Of a stretch of 64,000 nt of DNA, positions 37,186-47,060 are shown in pieces. The stretch is from contig NZ_CP010978.1 of assembly GCF_000271665.2 (NCBI RefSeq), forward strand, positions 4,695,001 through 4,759,000, given 5' to 3'. Each line of letters begins with the position of its first letter. Position 1 is the stretch's first letter. Origin of the DNA: Pelosinus fermentans JBW45. GTDB taxonomy: Bacteria > Bacillota > Negativicutes > DSM-13327. The notes beneath the pieces were generated by a model. The model was not told the DNA's origin, did not search any database, and worked only from the letters and a program-made list of their open reading frames with translations. Both the position numbers and the translations under genes were made by a program.

Positions 37186-38838
37186 TTAAATACTACTTGC
37201 TTTGAAAGCTTCATTAACGATTTCTTTTGCTTCTTCTTGAATTTGCTTGAGATGGTCTGCCCCTTTAAAGCTTTCGGCATATATTTTGTACACCTCTTCT
37301 GTTCCGGATGGTCTTGCTGCAAACCAGCCATTCTCGGTGCAAACCTTTAATCCTCCTATATCGGCTTGATTACTAGGTGCCTTAGTCAACTTCGCCGTAA
37401 TGATTTCCCCGGCTAATGTTTGCGCTTTGACCCGCTCTGGTGAGAGCTTCGACAATATAGTCTTCTGCTGCGTATTCGCAGCAGCATCGATGCGTGCATA
37501 TACAGGCGCTCCAAACTTCTCACTTAAATCCTGATAATGCAGCCCTGGATCTCGGCCAGTTTTCGCAGTAATCTCTGCAGCTAATAGGCACAGAATAATA
37601 CCATCCTTATCTGTTGTCCAGACAGTACCATCCTTTCTGAGAAAAGATGCTCCAGCACTTTCTTCACCGCCAAAACCAAAGGAACCATCAACGAGTCCGT
37701 CAACAAACCACTTGAAACCCACAGGGACTTCCGCAAGTCTTTTACCTAGACTGGCAGCAATGCGGTCAATCATCGAAGAACTGACCAATGTCTTACCAAT
37801 AGCAGCATCTTCACGCCATCCCTTACGGTTTTGAAACAAATAGGAAATGGCTACGGATAGATAGTGATTGGGATTCATTAAACCAACGCTGGGAGCAACA
37901 ATACCGTGACGATCAAAATCTGGGTCGTTGCCGAAAGCGAGATCATATTTTTCTTTTAAATCGATAAGCCCGGCCATGGCATAAGGAGACGAACAATCCA
38001 TGCGAATTTTCCCGTCTGCATCTACATTCATAAAGCCAAAAGTAGGATCGGGATACCCATTGATTACATCAATGTCAAGACCATAGGTTTCTGCGATGGG
38101 TGCCCAATAACCAAGACCCGCACCACCTAGAGCATCAGCCCCCAACTTCAGACCGGAAGCCTTTATCACTTTCATATCAATTACCTGTTCTAAATCATTC
38201 ACATAAGGCGTAATAAAATCATATTCATGTACATAAGTTGTTTTTAACGCTTTTTCATAAGGTAAGCGTTTGATCTTTTGATTGCCCTCTAGTAAGATTT
38301 GATTAGCTTTATCAGCAATCCATTTGGTAATATGAGTATCCGCTGGTCCACCATTAGGAGGATTGTACTTAATGCCGCCATTATCCGGCGGGTTATGAGA
38401 AGGCGTAATGACAATACCATCGGCCAGCCCTTCTTTTCTGCCTTTGTTATATTTGAGAATTGCGTGAGAAATGCCCGGTGTCGGGGTATAATTCATATCC
38501 TTAGCAATGAAGGTTTCTATGTTATTAGCCGCTAAAACTTCTACTGCCGAAATAAAAGCAGGTTCAGACAAGGCATGAGTATCAAAGCCAATAAACAGCG
38601 GACCCGTAATATTTTGGGTTTTGCGGTAGCAGCAGATCGCCTGGGTAATCCCATAAATATGCTGTTCATTAAAGCTGGATTGCAGTGAATTTCCTCGATG
38701 CCCAGAAGTTCCAAAAACAACTTGCTGCCCTGGAATATTGACATCCGGATTATTAATATAGTAGGCACTAACTAAACGTGGGATATTGACTAACATGCTT
38801 TTAGGAGCTTTTTTCCCTGCCATGGAGTGAATCGACAT
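37186..38838 (-). CDS. pgm: Phosphoglucomutase (alpha-D-glucose phosphate-specific)
   Basis: 550 residues. Motifs of the alpha-D-phosphohexomutase family are present: FGTSGHRG near the N-terminus, the phosphoserine loop [11 protein letters not shown] (Ser147), the metal loop NDPDFDRHG, the sugar-binding [10 protein letters not shown] and the C-terminal phosphate loop [10 protein letters not shown]. It interconverts glucose 1- and 6-phosphate. The open frame begins at a GTG 12 bases earlier, but ATG 38838 is better placed after GAGG. Confidence 0.92.
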   Translation of the reverse strand: MSIHSMAGKKAPKSMLVNIPRLVSAYYINNPDVNIPGQQVVFGTSGHRGNSLQSSFNEQHIYGITQAICCYRKTQNITGPLFIGFDTHALSEPAFISAVEVLAANNIETFIAKDMNYTPTPGISHAILKYNKGRKEGLADGIVITPSHNPPDNGGIKYNPPNGGPADTHITKWIADKANQILLEGNQKIKRLPYEKALKTTYVHEYDFITPYVNDLEQVIDMKVIKASGLKLGADALGGAGLGYWAPIAETYGLDIDVINGYPDPTFGFMNVDADGKIRMDCSSPYAMAGLIDLKEKYDLAFGNDPDFDRHGIVAPSVGLMNPNHYLSVAISYLFQNRKGWREDAAIGKTLVSSSMIDRIAASLGKRLAEVPVGFKWFVDGLVDGSFGFGGEESAGASFLRKDGTVWTTDKDGIILCLLAAEITAKTGRDPGLHYQDLSEKFGAPVYARIDAAANTQQKTILSKLSPERVKAQTLAGEIITAKLTKAPSNQADIGGLKVCTENGWFAARPSGTEEVYKIYAESFKGADHLKQIQEEAKEIVNEAFKASSI

Positions 38839-38936
38839 AGATAGATGCACCTCACAATTTATTTTATATTGTTTCTACATCCTAAGTGACTGCCTATTTA
38901 TTATTACATTCCCCAGCCACTGCAAAATACCCTGCC

Positions 38937-38964
38937 AAAGCCCTCACTAGTAAGGGCTTTTTTT
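38937..38964 (+). terminator. Short terminator-like hairpin upstream of the amino-acid ABC operon
   Basis: AAAGCCCT and AGGGCTTT pair around an 8-base loop, then TTTT. No plus-strand gene lies upstream, so it may end a short RNA or read-through antisense to pgm. Confidence 0.5.
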
Positions 38965-39027
38965 ATGCATTTTCAAAACATTAAGCAATTATGTTTCTCC
39001 TGAAAAAACATTTTCTGCATTTAGGTG

Positions 39028-39056
39028 ATGACAACGTCTATTTTTAATGATATACT
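39028..39056 (+). promoter_or_regulatory. Promoter of the polar amino-acid ABC operon
   Basis: ATGACA (39028-39033), 17-base spacer, TATACT (39051-39056). Transcription should start near 39063, giving a leader of about 95 bases. Confidence 0.55.
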
Positions 39057-39092
39057 GTAACTACAAATTTCATAAACATAATTGGCAATGAC

Positions 39093-39128
39093 GCCGTGCA
39101 CTTGTAGGGATACCTATGAGGGCACGGC
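39093..39128 (+). promoter_or_regulatory. Structured leader RNA before the amino-acid ABC operon
   Basis: An outer stem GCCGTGC/GCACGGC (39093-39099 and 39122-39128) encloses an inner hairpin TAGG-GATA-CCTA (39105-39116). It is GC-rich in an AT-rich region and lies between promoter and start codon. I do not recognise it as a known riboswitch class. Confidence 0.5.
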
Positions 39129-39158
39129 TTTGATTTGTTTCAAGAAAGGGGGTATTTG

Positions 39159-39884
39159 ATGATTAAAGTACAAGGAGTCAATAAATTTTTCGGTCCACTA
39201 CATGTTTTAAAGGATATTAATCTCAACGTAGACAGCGGTGAAAAAGTCGTTGTCATTGGACCAAGCGGTTCTGGGAAAAGTACCTTAATCCGTTGCATGA
39301 ACTTATTAGAAACGCCAAGCACGGGTCAGATCGTAGTTGACGGTGTCGACATCACGGCACCTAAGGCGCCGATTACTAAAGTTAGAGAGTCTGTAGCAAT
39401 GGTTTTTCAACAGTTCAATCTATATCCTCACAAGACAGTGCTGGAAAATTTAACATTAGCGCCAACGCTCATAAAAAAAATCTCCCGTGACGAAGCAAGT
39501 GAATCAGGTCTCGCTTTTTTGGAACGAGTTGGTTTACGCGAAAAAGCAGATGCCTATCCGGCTCAGCTTTCTGGAGGACAGCAACAACGGGTTGCCATTG
39601 CTCGCGCCCTTAACATGCGTCCTACGGTTATGCTCTTTGATGAACCAACTTCTGCTCTTGATCCTGAAATGATACAAGAAGTATTGGATGTAATGGTTGA
39701 CCTTGCAAAAGAAGGAATCACCATGGTAGTTGTTACTCATGAAATGGGCTTTGCCAAACAAGTAGCAGATCAGGTTATTTTTATGGATGGAGGCACAATA
39801 CTTGAAAAGGGTTCTCCAGAGCATTTCTTTACAAACCCAGAACATGATCGTACGAAATTATTTTTAAGCCGCATTCTTCGCTAA
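39159..39884 (+). CDS. Polar amino-acid ABC importer ATPase (GlnQ/ArtP type)
   Basis: 241 residues. Motifs: Walker [12 protein letters not shown]-loop [12 protein letters not shown], signature [15 protein letters not shown], Walker [13 protein letters not shown] and [10 protein letters not shown], the last typical of polar amino-acid importers. The open frame begins earlier at 39135, but ATG 39159 has AAGAAAGGGGG upstream. It leads an operon with a binding protein and two permeases. Confidence 0.92.
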   Translation: MIKVQGVNKFFGPLHVLKDINLNVDSGEKVVVIGPSGSGKSTLIRCMNLLETPSTGQIVVDGVDITAPKAPITKVRESVAMVFQQFNLYPHKTVLENLTLAPTLIKKISRDEASESGLAFLERVGLREKADAYPAQLSGGQQQRVAIARALNMRPTVMLFDEPTSALDPEMIQEVLDVMVDLAKEGITMVVVTHEMGFAKQVADQVIFMDGGTILEKGSPEHFFTNPEHDRTKLFLSRILR

Positions 39885-39924
39885 ACATAACGGATTCATA
39901 AAAAATATATGGAGGTTATTAAAA

Positions 39925-40743
39925 ATGAAAAAATTATATGTTCTTATCCTTAGTTTAATGATGTTCATCGCCCTAGCAGTTGCTGGTTGCGGCAGCACAA
40001 CAGATTCCAAGCCTGCAGCAGGTGGAACGGGTACAGCTCCTGAAGTCAAAGCGATACAGGATCGCGGCACATTAAAAGTAGGCGTTAAGGTTGATGTACC
40101 GAAATTTGGTTTTAAAGATCCTAAAACGGGCCAAATTGACGGTTTTGAAATCGACTTAACAAGAGCATTGGCCAAGAAGATTCTCGGTGACGAGAAAAAA
40201 TTCGAAGCACAAGGAGTTACTGCCAAAACTCGCGGTCCTTTACTTGACAATGGTGAAGTTGACTTAGTCATTGCAACCTTTACCATTACAGAAGAACGTA
40301 AACAAAGTTACAATTTCTCTGATCCTTATTTCACAGACGGTGTTGCTTTAATGGTCAAGAAAGATTCCGGCATTACCGATCTTAAAGGCTTAGCAGATAA
40401 AACAATTGGTGTTGCTCAAAGTGCTACCAGTAAAAAAGCCATTCAAGAGGCAGCGGATAAACAAGGCATTAAGGTTAAATTCTTAGAATTTGGTACGTAT
40501 CCAGAAATCAAAACAGCTCTTGACTCTGGTCGTATTAATTGTTTTAGTGTAGATGGCGCTATTTTATATGGTTACTTAGATGATACCACTGTAATTTTAA
40601 ATGATCGCTTCACACCACAAGAGTATGGAGTAGCAAGCAAAAAAGCCAACGCAGGATTAGCTAAAGTAGTAAACGATACCATAAACGATATGAAAAAATC
40701 AGGTGAACTAGATAAGCTGATGCAAAAATGGGGACTTAAATAG
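39925..40743 (+). CDS. Amino-acid-binding lipoprotein of the ABC importer
   Basis: 272 residues: a lipoprotein signal (hydrophobic 5-20, lipobox before Cys in VAGCGS), then a family 3 solute-binding fold with RGTLKVGVKVDVPKFGF, DGFEIDLTRALAKKI and NFSDPYFTDGVALMV. The features resemble glutamate/aspartate or glutamine binders (PEB1-like), but the ligand is not certain. The stop overlaps the next start by one base. Confidence 0.9.
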   Translation: MKKLYVLILSLMMFIALAVAGCGSTTDSKPAAGGTGTAPEVKAIQDRGTLKVGVKVDVPKFGFKDPKTGQIDGFEIDLTRALAKKILGDEKKFEAQGVTAKTRGPLLDNGEVDLVIATFTITEERKQSYNFSDPYFTDGVALMVKKDSGITDLKGLADKTIGVAQSATSKKAIQEAADKQGIKVKFLEFGTYPEIKTALDSGRINCFSVDGAILYGYLDDTTVILNDRFTPQEYGVASKKANAGLAKVVNDTINDMKKSGELDKLMQKWGLK

Positions 40744-41414
40744 TGCCAGGACCTTTTGCTGGATTCAAGTGGTTAGCGCTGATCAATGATTGGTCTGTCT
40801 TTGCCGAAGGTTTTGTTCAGACCATTCTTTTATCAGCCCTAGGACTAACGTTGGCTTTAGGCCTAGGAATCTTCTTTGGTCTTTTGGGTACATCACATGT
40901 AAAACTATTTAAACTACTCAATCGGGTTTATGTAGAATTTATTCAAAATACACCTTTAGTTATTCAAATTTTCTTCTTATACCATGGCTTACCGCATCTA
41001 GGGATTATGTTGCCTGTCTTTGTTGTGGGAGTGCTGGGCGTAGGTGTTTACCATGGTGCCTATATTGCAGAAGTCATTCGGGCAGGTGTGGAATCTGTAC
41101 CAAGAGGACAATTGGAAGCCGCCTATTCCCAAGGATTCTCCTATTGGGGAGCAATGATTCATATCGTATTGCCCCAAGCCAAACGAATTTCTTATCCTCC
41201 ACTGACCAACCAAGCTGTGAATTTAATCAAAAATACTTCCGTATTAGCCATGGTTGCAGGTGGTGAACTTATGTACCATGCGGATTCTTGGTCAAGTAAT
41301 AATCTTTACTATGGCCCTTCTTATGTGGTAACCGGTTTACTGTATCTCTCATTATGTTTTCCATTGGCTTCTTTTGCCAAACGCATGGAACGCAAATTGG
41401 AGGTATCATCATGA
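40743..41414 (+). CDS. Polar amino-acid ABC permease, first subunit
   Basis: 223 residues of the HisMQ permease family, about five membrane segments, with [20 protein letters not shown] and the conserved [15 protein letters not shown] segment. The start is a GTG whose G is the last base of the binding-protein stop codon. It should pair with the next permease. Confidence 0.9.
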   Translation: MPGPFAGFKWLALINDWSVFAEGFVQTILLSALGLTLALGLGIFFGLLGTSHVKLFKLLNRVYVEFIQNTPLVIQIFFLYHGLPHLGIMLPVFVVGVLGVGVYHGAYIAEVIRAGVESVPRGQLEAAYSQGFSYWGAMIHIVLPQAKRISYPPLTNQAVNLIKNTSVLAMVAGGELMYHADSWSSNNLYYGPSYVVTGLLYLSLCFPLASFAKRMERKLEVSS

Positions 41415-42061
41415 TTGAAGAATTGTTGCAATGGGAACTGCTTAGTTTTCTCGGAGCTGGTCTCTTAACGACATTGCAAATTGCAATCAGTTCCATTGTT
41501 TTGAGCATGATTTTAGGAACCATCTTAGGCATAGCCCGACATTCCAATCATACTCCCCTTAGTCAGGCAGCTTCCTTTTATGTCGAAGTCGTACGAAATA
41601 CCCCTTTATTATTATTTATTTTGGCGGTTCGCTTCATGACAAAACTTCCTCCTATTTATGCCGGTATTGTTGCCATGACTATCTTTACAACTGCAATGAT
41701 TGCTGAAATTGTCCGTGGCGGCTTGAATTCCGTAGGCAAAGGGCAATGGGAAGCAGCCAAATCCCAAGGATTTACCTACACACAAACACTGATTTATATT
41801 GTGTTACCTCAGGCACTGCGCAATACGATACCTCCTCTAGTATCCCAATTTACAACAGTCATTAAGGATACCTCTCTTGTCTGGGCAGTGGGCATTGAAG
41901 ACCTAACAGGAAAGGGCATGATCATCATGGGACAATATGGTACCACGGCTCAAGTCTTTACTATTTTCGCTGCCATAGCGGTAACTTACTTTGTCTTTAA
42001 TTATGCTCTTTCCATATTGGCCCGCTATCAACAGCGGCGCTTATCACTAAGAAGCTATTAA
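41411..42061 (+). CDS. Polar amino-acid ABC permease, second subunit
   Basis: 216 residues of the HisMQ family with [38 protein letters not shown] and [17 protein letters not shown] longer frame exists, but ATG 41411 overlaps the previous stop by 4 bases (ATGA), the usual coupled arrangement, and gives the family N-terminus. A terminator follows immediately. Confidence 0.9.
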   Translation: MIEELLQWELLSFLGAGLLTTLQIAISSIVLSMILGTILGIARHSNHTPLSQAASFYVEVVRNTPLLLFILAVRFMTKLPPIYAGIVAMTIFTTAMIAEIVRGGLNSVGKGQWEAAKSQGFTYTQTLIYIVLPQALRNTIPPLVSQFTTVIKDTSLVWAVGIEDLTGKGMIIMGQYGTTAQVFTIFAAIAVTYFVFNYALSILARYQQRRLSLRSY

Positions 42062-42064
42062 TCA

Positions 42065-42107
42065 AAAATGAGAACTCCCCAAAGATCTTTCCGGGAGTTC
42101 TCATTTT
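42065..42107 (+). terminator. Intrinsic terminator of the amino-acid ABC operon
   Basis: AAAATGAGAACTCCC and GGGAGTTCTCATTTT form a 15-bp stem followed by a T-rich tail. Confidence 0.92.
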
Positions 42108-42145
42108 CTTTTCTAGAATGCATAGAACCGTCACAATTTTATGTT

Positions 42146-42634
42146 TTATCCTACTCTTCCATGAAAGAGTGTTTTAATGGGGGTATGGTACAGTGCATAG
42201 GCAATCAAGCTGCCCCCAGTTGTACTAATTAGAAACGGAAGCACAAAGAAAAAAGCACCGACCTCAGAACCAATAATATATTTTGCTATGGGAAAGGCCA
42301 CAAGACTTCCTACTATTCCGGTACCAACAATCTCACCCACAATAGCACCCGCAATGTGATTGGTCTTCTTATACAAAATACCTGCCAATGCGGATCCCAA
42401 GATACTTCCTGGGAAGGCCAGCAACGATCCAGTACCAAGAATATTGCGCAATAAAGATATACTAAAGGCAGCACTGACAGAATAACGCGTTCCCAAAAGC
42501 ACTGCTAATAAAACATTAATTGCATGCTGTACCGGAAAGCACTTTGCAATACCAATCGGAATATACACCAAATGCGCGGAAAAAACGCCAATCGCTATAA
42601 ATAAGGCTGTAAAGGTTAATTTTCGAATTTCCAT
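42146..42634 (-). CDS. thiW: ThiW, ECF-transporter S component for thiazole
   Basis: 162 residues, about five to six membrane segments, with the ThiW stretch YIPIGIAKCFPVQHAINVLL and GSLLAFPGSILGSALAGILY. ThiW is the substrate-binding component for the thiazole precursor of thiamine and works with a shared ECF energising module, which is not in this window. ATG 42634 has GGAGG five bases upstream. It lies 45 bases downstream of the SbmA-like transporter gene on the same strand with no terminator between, so they are probably co-transcribed. I saw no TPP riboswitch. Confidence 0.85.
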   Translation of the reverse strand: MEIRKLTFTALFIAIGVFSAHLVYIPIGIAKCFPVQHAINVLLAVLLGTRYSVSAAFSISLLRNILGTGSLLAFPGSILGSALAGILYKKTNHIAGAIVGEIVGTGIVGSLVAFPIAKYIIGSEVGAFFFVLPFLISTTGGSLIAYALYHTPIKTLFHGRVG

Positions 42635-42679
42635 ATTTTCCTCCAAACTGCAGCTTCGTATTACTCCAACTATGCCCTT

Positions 42680-44401
42680 TTATTCAAGGCGCCAGCTACC
42701 CGTGTCGTCGATTATCAGTTTACGTTTGTGATAATTCACTAAGGTATTGCGATGCCCAACACTAATAATCGTTGTATAGTTAAGCTGGGAATGCAGCAAT
42801 TGATATAAATGAGCCTCTGTTATTTCATCAATTGCTGAAGTTGCTTCATCAAGAAATAACCAGTCTGGCTGCTGCAATATAGCCCGTACAAAGGCTATTC
42901 TTTGCTGTTCACCGAAAGACAGAACATGAGACCAATCCTCAACTTGGTCAAGTTTATCAACAAGATCCTCTAATTTGCAATGCTCCATAACGCTGCGAAT
43001 TTTTTCATCCGCTGCAAAATCCTCTTTGTAAGGATACAATACAGAATCTCGTAAGGTTCCAAGAGGTAAATAGGATCTCTGGGGCAAAAATAAAAGTTTC
43101 TGTTCTGCTGGAATACGAACACTGCCTTGTCCAAATGGCCAAATACCGGCTAGAGTACGCATGAGAGTGCTTTTCCCGCAGCCAGAAGGACCCATAATTA
43201 ATAAAGAATCCCCCTTATGAATTGTTAATTGTAAGTCCTTAAGCAGTTCTTCCCCATTGGGTAAATCAATTTGCAGTTGGTGCACATGTAAGGATGGGTC
43301 AGCACCATAGGTTACACCAATCACTTTCTGGTCTGCGATATGTTCTACACGATTCATAGCCTGGTTAAAGCCTAGTAAACGTTTAACGACGGACTGCCAC
43401 TGAGCCAAACTGGAGTAACTCTCAATGAGAAATGACAACGAGTCTTGTACTTTGCCAAAAGCCCCAGATATTTGAAGTAATCCACCTAACTGCATCTGAT
43501 TGCTAAAATAGCGTGGGGCCGCAACAACCAAAGGGAAAATAATAGCAATTTGGCCATAACCTGACGTAAACCAGGTTAGTTTTTTCTGCCGTAACATTAC
43601 CGCCTTAAAATTATCAAATACCATCTGAAAACGCTCTGTCAGTTTCGCTTGCTCTTGTACCTCTCCGCCATACAAAGCAATACTCTCACTGTTTTCCCGC
43701 AAACGAATTAAACTAAAACGAAAATCAGCTTCATAACGCTGCTGACTAAAATTAAGATCCACCAGGGGTTTACCAATTTTAACGGTTAACCAGTTACCAG
43801 CTACCGAATAAAAAATCGCAACCCAAAACATATAGCCCGGGATAGTAACTTGCGTCTGCCCTATAGGAATCGTCAGAGAGCCAGAAAGATTCCATAAAAT
43901 AAACATAAATGAAAATAAGGTCACGGCAGCTTTTAAAAGCCCAATGGAAAGGCCTAGTGTCAAATTAACAAACAGCTTCAAATCCTCACTAATTCGCTGG
44001 TCAGGATTATCCGTATGATGATCCAATAGCTGCATCTGATAATAAGCTCGTTTATGCAACCATGTTTGCAGATATTCTGCAGTAAGCCAGCGACGCCATT
44101 TAATTTCAAGGAATTGCTGCAAGTAAAGCACATAAACAGCCACAATGATATGAGAAGCTGCCAAAATGCAAAAAGTGCCTATCGCACTTACAAAACCATC
44201 TTTGTCATGATTCTGCAGTGTATTATAAAAGGTATTATTCCATTCATTTATCAGCACGAATATATAAACATGTCCTAAGTTAAGAGCAACAATGACTGCT
44301 AACAGTGCTCTAGCCTTCCATTTTTCTTCTGAAAACCAATACGCCTTGGTAATTTGCCACATTCCCTGCATAAAATTGCGATTATATACATTTATCATCA
44401 A
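42680..44401 (-). CDS. SbmA/BacA-like ABC transporter (membrane domain fused to ATPase)
   Basis: 573 residues: an N-terminal membrane domain of the ABC_membrane_2/SbmA-BacA type (about 1-340, six segments, NEWNNTFYNTLQNHDKDGFV and NPDQRISEDLKLF) and a C-terminal ATPase with Walker A GPSGCGKSTL, a modified signature LSFGEQQRIAFVRAI and Walker B LFLDEATSAID. Relatives import peptides, bleomycin or vitamin B12. AAAGGA lies eight bases before ATG. The following thiW gene raises the possibility of a vitamin-related substrate. Confidence 0.87.
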   Translation of the reverse strand: MMINVYNRNFMQGMWQITKAYWFSEEKWKARALLAVIVALNLGHVYIFVLINEWNNTFYNTLQNHDKDGFVSAIGTFCILAASHIIVAVYVLYLQQFLEIKWRRWLTAEYLQTWLHKRAYYQMQLLDHHTDNPDQRISEDLKLFVNLTLGLSIGLLKAAVTLFSFMFILWNLSGSLTIPIGQTQVTIPGYMFWVAIFYSVAGNWLTVKIGKPLVDLNFSQQRYEADFRFSLIRLRENSESIALYGGEVQEQAKLTERFQMVFDNFKAVMLRQKKLTWFTSGYGQIAIIFPLVVAAPRYFSNQMQLGGLLQISGAFGKVQDSLSFLIESYSSLAQWQSVVKRLLGFNQAMNRVEHIADQKVIGVTYGADPSLHVHQLQIDLPNGEELLKDLQLTIHKGDSLLIMGPSGCGKSTLMRTLAGIWPFGQGSVRIPAEQKLLFLPQRSYLPLGTLRDSVLYPYKEDFAADEKIRSVMEHCKLEDLVDKLDQVEDWSHVLSFGEQQRIAFVRAILQQPDWLFLDEATSAIDEITEAHLYQLLHSQLNYTTIISVGHRNTLVNYHKRKLIIDDTGSWRLE

Positions 44402-44493
44402 AACTATCCTTTCTTTCCATGCTATTACTGCTTTTCTTTAATCTTTCTCGTTTTCTCGAAAATTATCGAAATTCCTTTTAATTATTATAAAAA

Positions 44494-44522
44494 AACTGAC
44501 AACCTTAAAAAAGGTGCCAGTT
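44494..44522 (-). terminator. Leader hairpin with T run before the SbmA-like gene (possible attenuator)
   Basis: On the minus strand AACTGGCACCTT pairs with AAGGTTGTCAGTT (one bulge) and is followed by seven Ts, about 90 bases before the ATG. Confidence 0.6.
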
Positions 44523-44815
44523 CTCATACTTCCTATTAAAAATAAAACTAGCTATGTCTTTTTGAAACATATTCATAGTCACTTAACTCAATCATATTTC
44601 ATTCCCAGAAATTTCCTTTACGGGGACTTACTGTAAATAGAATTTCACTTCTCAATAAACGTTGATACTCATAAGAACTATTGACTCCACGATCGAGCAT
44701 TGATCCCAAGATCAGTGCTTAATTTATTTTTGCTTATTCTTCTCTTCGCTCTGCGGTCTTACTGTCGATACCATCTACACCCACATCCATTTATTTTTAT
44801 AGTTAAAAATAAAAG

Positions 44816-44868
44816 AGACTTGGCATCTGCCAAGTCCCTAGACATCGGCAGATGCCTTAGTCTTTTTT
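44816..44868. terminator. Terminator complex after the PTS sugar-acid operon
   Basis: AGACT-T-GGCATCTGCC pairs with GGCAGATGCC-TT-AGTCT, with T runs on both outer sides. An alternative short hairpin (GACTTGGCA/TGCCAAGTC) inside it would serve the minus strand. Confidence 0.85.
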
Positions 44869-44912
44869 ATTTCGAATCAAGGTGAACTGCCAAAAAATAA
44901 AAATAATCATAC

Positions 44913-45560
44913 TTAGTAAGATTTGTTTTTAGCCGCATAAACAGCAACAACAATTTCATTGGCTTTACGCTTGACCGCTTCCCAATCTCCTCGCGCGGCA
45001 GCGGCAAAATCAACGAGCTGACCGCCAGCACCGACAGCCCTTGCACCAGCTTTAATAAATTCTACAGCATTATCCTTGTTCACACCACCAACTGCCATAG
45101 TTGCAATCTGGGGTAATGGACCACGAAGTTCCCGAAAATAGTTAGCCCCGATAGATGCTGCCGGGAAAATTTTCACCATTTCGCAGCCCAACTCATAGGC
45201 TCTTACAGCTTCTGACGGTGTCATTACACCAATTACTGCGGGAATTTTGGCCTGGCAGCAAACAGCTAGTGTTTCTTGGGCAAGGTGCGGCGTTAGCACA
45301 AAGGTCGCACCGGCCTTGATCGCAGCATGAGCATCTTCGCCTGTCATGACTGTCCCAGCACCAATTGGCAATTTTTTACCGATTGCTTCCTTGAGCGCCG
45401 TGATTCCCTGAAGTGCACCTTCACTGTTTAATGTTATTTCAATTGCCCCTACACCAGCGTCTACCAATGCTTGTCCGAGGGGCACAAGTATGCTAGGATC
45501 AACACCACGCAGAATGGCTACTACACCATTTTCAGTCACATGTTCCAATACAGCATGCAT
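44913..45560 (-). CDS. eda: KDPG/KHG-type aldolase (Eda family)
   Basis: 215 residues. The class I aldolase barrel shows GVVAILRG, VGAIEITLNSEGAL (catalytic Glu), GAGTVMTGEDA and the Schiff-base lysine in GCEMVKIFPAASIGANYF. It splits 2-keto-3-deoxy-6-phospho sugar acids to pyruvate and a triose phosphate. ATG 45560 has AGGAG eight bases upstream, whereas the GTG at 45569 lies too close. As the last gene of a PTS operon with an IlvD/Edd dehydratase, it should cleave the dehydrated phosphosugar acid. Confidence 0.9.
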   Translation of the reverse strand: MHAVLEHVTENGVVAILRGVDPSILVPLGQALVDAGVGAIEITLNSEGALQGITALKEAIGKKLPIGAGTVMTGEDAHAAIKAGATFVLTPHLAQETLAVCCQAKIPAVIGVMTPSEAVRAYELGCEMVKIFPAASIGANYFRELRGPLPQIATMAVGGVNKDNAVEFIKAGARAVGAGGQLVDFAAAARGDWEAVKRKANEIVVAVYAAKNKSY

Positions 45561-45635
45561 GAACTCCACTCCTTTCTTCTTATTGTTTATCCGATGACCA
45601 AGTCGCTCTAAGACTCCATCTGAATCAAGTCTTCT

Positions 45636-47036
45636 TTATAGCGGTGTAGACTTGTTTTGTATCGCAGCATACGTGTTTTCTTCTTCATCTTCCATTAACT
45701 TAATTGCTTTGCGCTGCTGGGATTTTGCCACTAATAAAAAGAGGCCAAAAACTACTGCGGAAATAATCACACCGCTCAAAATAAAGGATAAAGTCTGCAT
45801 AATTGCATAGGTAACAAATAAGGAACCACCAGAGAAAGAGGCAACGCCTACAGCCCCTTCTGGCATTTTGCCACCTACGGCTAAAAATATTTTGGTCAAA
45901 ACAGGAGAAGTTACAGTACCGCACAATAGTACTTGTACCAATACAACTGCACCGATAACCAAGGTACGAAATACATTGCCGTTAACCAGTGCCACAACAA
46001 AAGCAATCCGAAAAGGTATGACTGTAATATCTGCAAAAGGGAGCATCTGATTTCCTGGCAAAATAGCTGCCAATACTAATACAAATGGAGTTAAAATTAA
46101 TGCTGCGGTTAAAACGGAAGGATGCCCAATTGAAATCGCTGAATCCAAACCAAGAAATATCTCCCGGCCTCCAAGATGTTTTTGCAAAAATTCACTACTA
46201 GCTTCTTGTATTGGCATTAAACCTTCCATTAGAATAGCAACTACTTTAGGTAGAATAATCATAACAGCAGCTAAGTTCATCGCCAAATTTAAGGAATCTT
46301 TTATTGAATATTTAGCCATGATTCCGATAACCAGTCCAATGATGACAGCCAGTACTGCAGGTTCGCCAAATAAACCGAGGTATTTCCTCACCGAATCAAA
46401 ATTACCGCGAATATTTTTCACACCAGGAATACGATCTAATAACTCATTGATCGGCGCTGCGATGACCAACTCAGATATAGAAGACAAGGTTGGCATCGAG
46501 ATTCCTGGCAGTCCATAAAATTTTTGCAAGAAAGGAGCAGCCCAGTCAGCTGTCAACCAGGTTATGAAAGCAGCCAGCATCATTCCCGCAAATCCAAGAT
46601 ATACATTATCGGTTGCGTAATAGGTTAAGACACCAGCAGTTATCAAATGATGGTAATTCCAAATATCAACCATTAACGTTTTAGTCACGCGGAAATAAAG
46701 TAATACTAGATTAAAGATTAGCAATACGGGAATGCCGATGGCCCCCATAGGCGTAGCCCAGATAGCTGCTGCAACAGCACCCCAGCCCACATCCATAACA
46801 TCCAACTTGAGCCCTGAGTTTTTGGAAAGCGCCTTCATCGCCGGCCCTAAATTATCACCCATAAAGGCAACAACCATTTTAATACCAATCAGCGCAATGG
46901 CAATGAAAATAGCTGCTCGAATGGCTTTGCTGGCTTTAGTCCCTAACGCCAAGGCAAATAAAAATATAAAAAACGGGAGTACTACATTAGGTCCAATATC
47001 AAATATTATTTTAAAATAACTTGCAATCATTTCCAT
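45636..47036 (-). CDS. PTS IIC component, galactitol family
   Basis: 466 residues, about ten to twelve membrane segments, with stretches typical of the Gat family: the N-terminal FDIGPNVVLPFFIFLFAL, WNYHHLITAGVLTYYATDN and FLGLDSAISIGHPSVLTAAL. It is the sugar-translocating subunit and works with the IIB (47061) and IIA (49023) of the same operon. Gat-family permeases are best known for galactitol, but the companion dehydratase and aldolase point to a sugar acid here. Confidence 0.88.
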   Translation of the reverse strand: MEMIASYFKIIFDIGPNVVLPFFIFLFALALGTKASKAIRAAIFIAIALIGIKMVVAFMGDNLGPAMKALSKNSGLKLDVMDVGWGAVAAAIWATPMGAIGIPVLLIFNLVLLYFRVTKTLMVDIWNYHHLITAGVLTYYATDNVYLGFAGMMLAAFITWLTADWAAPFLQKFYGLPGISMPTLSSISELVIAAPINELLDRIPGVKNIRGNFDSVRKYLGLFGEPAVLAVIIGLVIGIMAKYSIKDSLNLAMNLAAVMIILPKVVAILMEGLMPIQEASSEFLQKHLGGREIFLGLDSAISIGHPSVLTAALILTPFVLVLAAILPGNQMLPFADITVIPFRIAFVVALVNGNVFRTLVIGAVVLVQVLLCGTVTSPVLTKIFLAVGGKMPEGAVGVASFSGGSLFVTYAIMQTLSFILSGVIISAVVFGLFLLVAKSQQRKAIKLMEDEEENTYAAIQNKSTPL

Positions 47037-47060
47037 ATTTATCCCTCCCTACTATTTTTG

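Larger units (their letters stand above)
44402..44912. other. Intergenic region between SbmA-like transporter and KDPG aldolase
   Basis: 511 bases without a supported gene. From the left: a hairpin with T run facing the transporter gene (44494-44522), a 10-bp hairpin with one G-T pair (44696-44719), and the terminator of the PTS operon (44816-44868). I looked for TPP and cobalamin riboswitch consensus on the minus strand and found none. Confidence 0.65.

Noticed and set aside
42146-42634. ThiW as a generic membrane protein or BioY
   Set aside because: The IGIAKCFPVQHAINVLL and LLAFPGSILG stretches are specific to ThiW.
44402-44810. Possible TPP riboswitch before the SbmA-thiW operon
   Set aside because: No CTGAGA or CCTGAT...GGATAATGCCAGCG-like core on the minus strand; only hairpins remain.
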